A stretch of DNA of 64,000 nucleotides from Bifidobacterium aemilianum (GTDB taxonomy: Bacteria > Actinomycetota > Actinomycetes > Actinomycetales > Bifidobacteriaceae): assembly GCF_003315635.1 (NCBI RefSeq), contig NZ_PDCG01000006.1, positions 60,221-124,220 on the forward strand. Reading direction: 5' to 3'. The translations under genes and the position numbers were made by a program. Under the pieces are notes generated by a model. The model saw nothing but the letters and a program-made list of their open reading frames with translations, made no database searches and had not been told where the DNA came from. This document shows, one piece after another, positions 62,730-64,000 of this stretch; the stretch's first letter is position 1; every line of letters starts with the position of its first letter.

Positions 62730-63875
62730 TCAGGCGTCCACGCCGACAGCCTGGGAGACCGAGGAGAAGCCGTCTCGCTTCAGGAGCTCGGCCAGGCCGC
62801 GCTTGAGCACGGAGATCTGCTGGGGTCCCCGGTACATCAGGGAGCTGATGAACATGACCAGGCTGGAGCCGGAGCGAATTTTGGCATAGGCCTGATCGGG
62901 GGTGAAGACCCCGCCCACGCCGGCGATGGTGAAACGGTCGCCATACTCCCTATAGGTGCTGGCTATCAGCTGGTTGCCTGGGGCGTAGGTGGGGCCTCCG
63001 GAAAGGCCGCCCTCCCAGTCGCGGGGTATGTCAAGACCGGTCCGGTCCTTGCGCAGGTTGGCGATGGTGACCCCGTCCACCTGGTGGCTGCTGAGGACGT
63101 CCAGCAACTCCTTGAACTGCGGCCAGGGCAGGTCCAGGGGCATCTTGACCAAGGTGGGTTGGGGCCGGTCGACCAGGTCTAGCGCGGTGAAGAGCCTGTC
63201 CAGATTGTCGGGCTCGATGAAGGGCTCGCCCACCTTGGTGTTGGGGCAGGAGATGTTGATCTCGACCATGGAGGAGCGGCCGGCCGCCACTTCCAGGGAG
63301 CTGCGGTAGTCCTCGATGCCCTCGTCGATGCTGCCGGTATGGTCATCGTTGGTCCGGGCTATGGAGATGGACATGTGCATGGTCTTGGCCTGGGTCCAGG
63401 CCTTCTCCGCCCGGTCGATGACCCGCTCGCTGCCATCGTTGGCCAGGCCGACATGGACCAGCATGGAGTCGTACTCGGGCAGGCGGTGGAACCAGGGCTT
63501 GGGGTTGCCCTTGCAGGGGCGGGAGGTGATGGAGCCGATGGTCTCGAAGCCAAAGCCGGCGTTGTCGAGCAAAACGGGCATGTCGCAGTTCTTGTCCAGG
63601 CCGGCGGACAGGCCGAAGGGGTTGGCGAAGCCCAGCCCCATGACCTCGGTCTCCAAGACCGGATCGGTGTAGTCCAGGGTCTGGCGCAGGAGCCACATGA
63701 GCGGGGTCATATGCCGGGTGGTCCGGCAGAACTCAATCATCTGGTCGTGGGCCTCGTCGGGGCGGTGGTTGAAGACGAAGTTGGGTTTGACCACATGCTT
63801 GTAGCCAAAGGTCATCAGATCGGTCGTGGCTTTGTTGACGGCATCGTGCCAGTAGTGTTCCGAAACATAGGTCAT
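62730..63875 (-). CDS. pyrD: Dihydroorotate dehydrogenase, class 2-like layout
   Basis: FMN enzyme of pyrimidine synthesis oxidising dihydroorotate to orotate. The 381 residues begin with a helical extension (FGYKHVVKPNFVFNHRPDEAHDQM) typical of membrane-associated, quinone-linked class 2 enzymes, then FANPFGLSAGLDKNCDMP (FMN), ETIGSITSRPCKGNPKPWFHRL, VTIANLRKDRT and the FMN-phosphate loop FTIAGVGGVFTPDQA. The catalytic loop is EINISCPNTKVGEPF with Cys210, where class 2 enzymes normally have Ser and class 1 have Cys. The start has no ribosome-binding site; GACAAT (63882-63887) ends 6 nt before it, so it is probably leaderless. The remaining ~125 nt to the window end show nothing else. Confidence 0.9.
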   Translation of the reverse strand: MTYVSEHYWHDAVNKATTDLMTFGYKHVVKPNFVFNHRPDEAHDQMIEFCRTTRHMTPLMWLLRQTLDYTDPVLETEVMGLGFANPFGLSAGLDKNCDMPVLLDNAGFGFETIGSITSRPCKGNPKPWFHRLPEYDSMLVHVGLANDGSERVIDRAEKAWTQAKTMHMSISIARTNDDHTGSIDEGIEDYRSSLEVAAGRSSMVEINISCPNTKVGEPFIEPDNLDRLFTALDLVDRPQPTLVKMPLDLPWPQFKELLDVLSSHQVDGVTIANLRKDRTGLDIPRDWEGGLSGGPTYAPGNQLIASTYREYGDRFTIAGVGGVFTPDQAYAKIRSGSSLVMFISSLMYRGPQQISVLKRGLAELLKRDGFSSVSQAVGVDA

Positions 63876-64000
63876 GTCTGTATTGTCTCACTGGCTGGGG
63901 AGAAGTTGGCTCGTATTCACCTCTTGCGCTGCCGCCGGAGGCTTGGTGGTCGGCTTTGGTTGGCGCCTGTACCTGTCCTAGCCACTCGTAACGCGTTTGG

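Noticed and set aside
1..64000. CRISPR array, prophage or insertion sequence
   Set aside because: No regularly spaced direct repeats, phage structural genes, transposase or integrase motifs were seen on either strand.

Overview
The window looks like a chromosomal segment of a Bifidobacterium. The evidence is high GC, purine-rich ribosome-binding sites, the block rplS-lepB-rnhB next to a LacI-controlled arabinose cluster, a GlxR-type Crp regulator, and an actinobacterial 3-isopropylmalate dehydrogenase and DUF4916 protein. An Nramp manganese transporter and a fused CydDC-like ABC exporter fit the oxygen-exposed bee-gut bifidobacteria, but that host assignment is inference only. No rRNA, tRNA, CRISPR array, transposase or integrase was recognised.

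Layout. 1-2157 (minus): an anion-type ABC importer (ATPase cut by the window edge, permease with two fused domains). 2158-4096: 1.9 kb without a recognisable gene but with a G10 tract, tandem repeats and a hairpin repeat family, ending in a structured rplS leader. 4097-6183: rplS, lepB, rnhB. 6367-11856: LacI regulator and araB-araD-araA, with a clear promoter/operator in front of araB. 12174-16855: the 1244-residue fused ABC exporter and an aldo/keto reductase.

16.9-26.2 kb is a surface-appendage operon: two candidate promoters and a structured leader, an LPLTG tip-type protein with a propeller-like head, an LPLTG backbone pilin, a class C sortase, a TasA-like small secreted protein, and a secreted RCC1-repeat propeller protein. 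A long palindromic terminator closes it. A membrane-anchored HNH nuclease, mntH and a DHA2 drug-efflux gene follow.

30.9-46.3 kb is a cell-surface polysaccharide locus, visibly more AT-rich than its flanks. It holds a Wzy polymerase, a DUF1972 glycosyltransferase preceded by a G12 tract, three acyltransferases, an RgpF-type protein, a ParB-like protein, a Wzx flippase, DUF2142 and DUF4012 membrane proteins, and a priming sugar-phosphate transferase. Only one ordinary glycosyltransferase is present, so further transferases may lie elsewhere.

46.4-64 kb returns to core genes: a G5/transglycosylase protein, thioredoxin, a NUDIX-like protein, a hydrolase, an L,D-transpeptidase, an orphan GcvH, an App1-type phosphatase, a prolyl oligopeptidase-family peptidase, leuB, a TM2 protein, a rearranged lipoate ligase, a Crp-family regulator, a class A penicillin-binding protein and pyrD. 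Several of these appear to be expressed from leaderless mRNAs, with a -10 hexamer 6-7 nt before the ATG.
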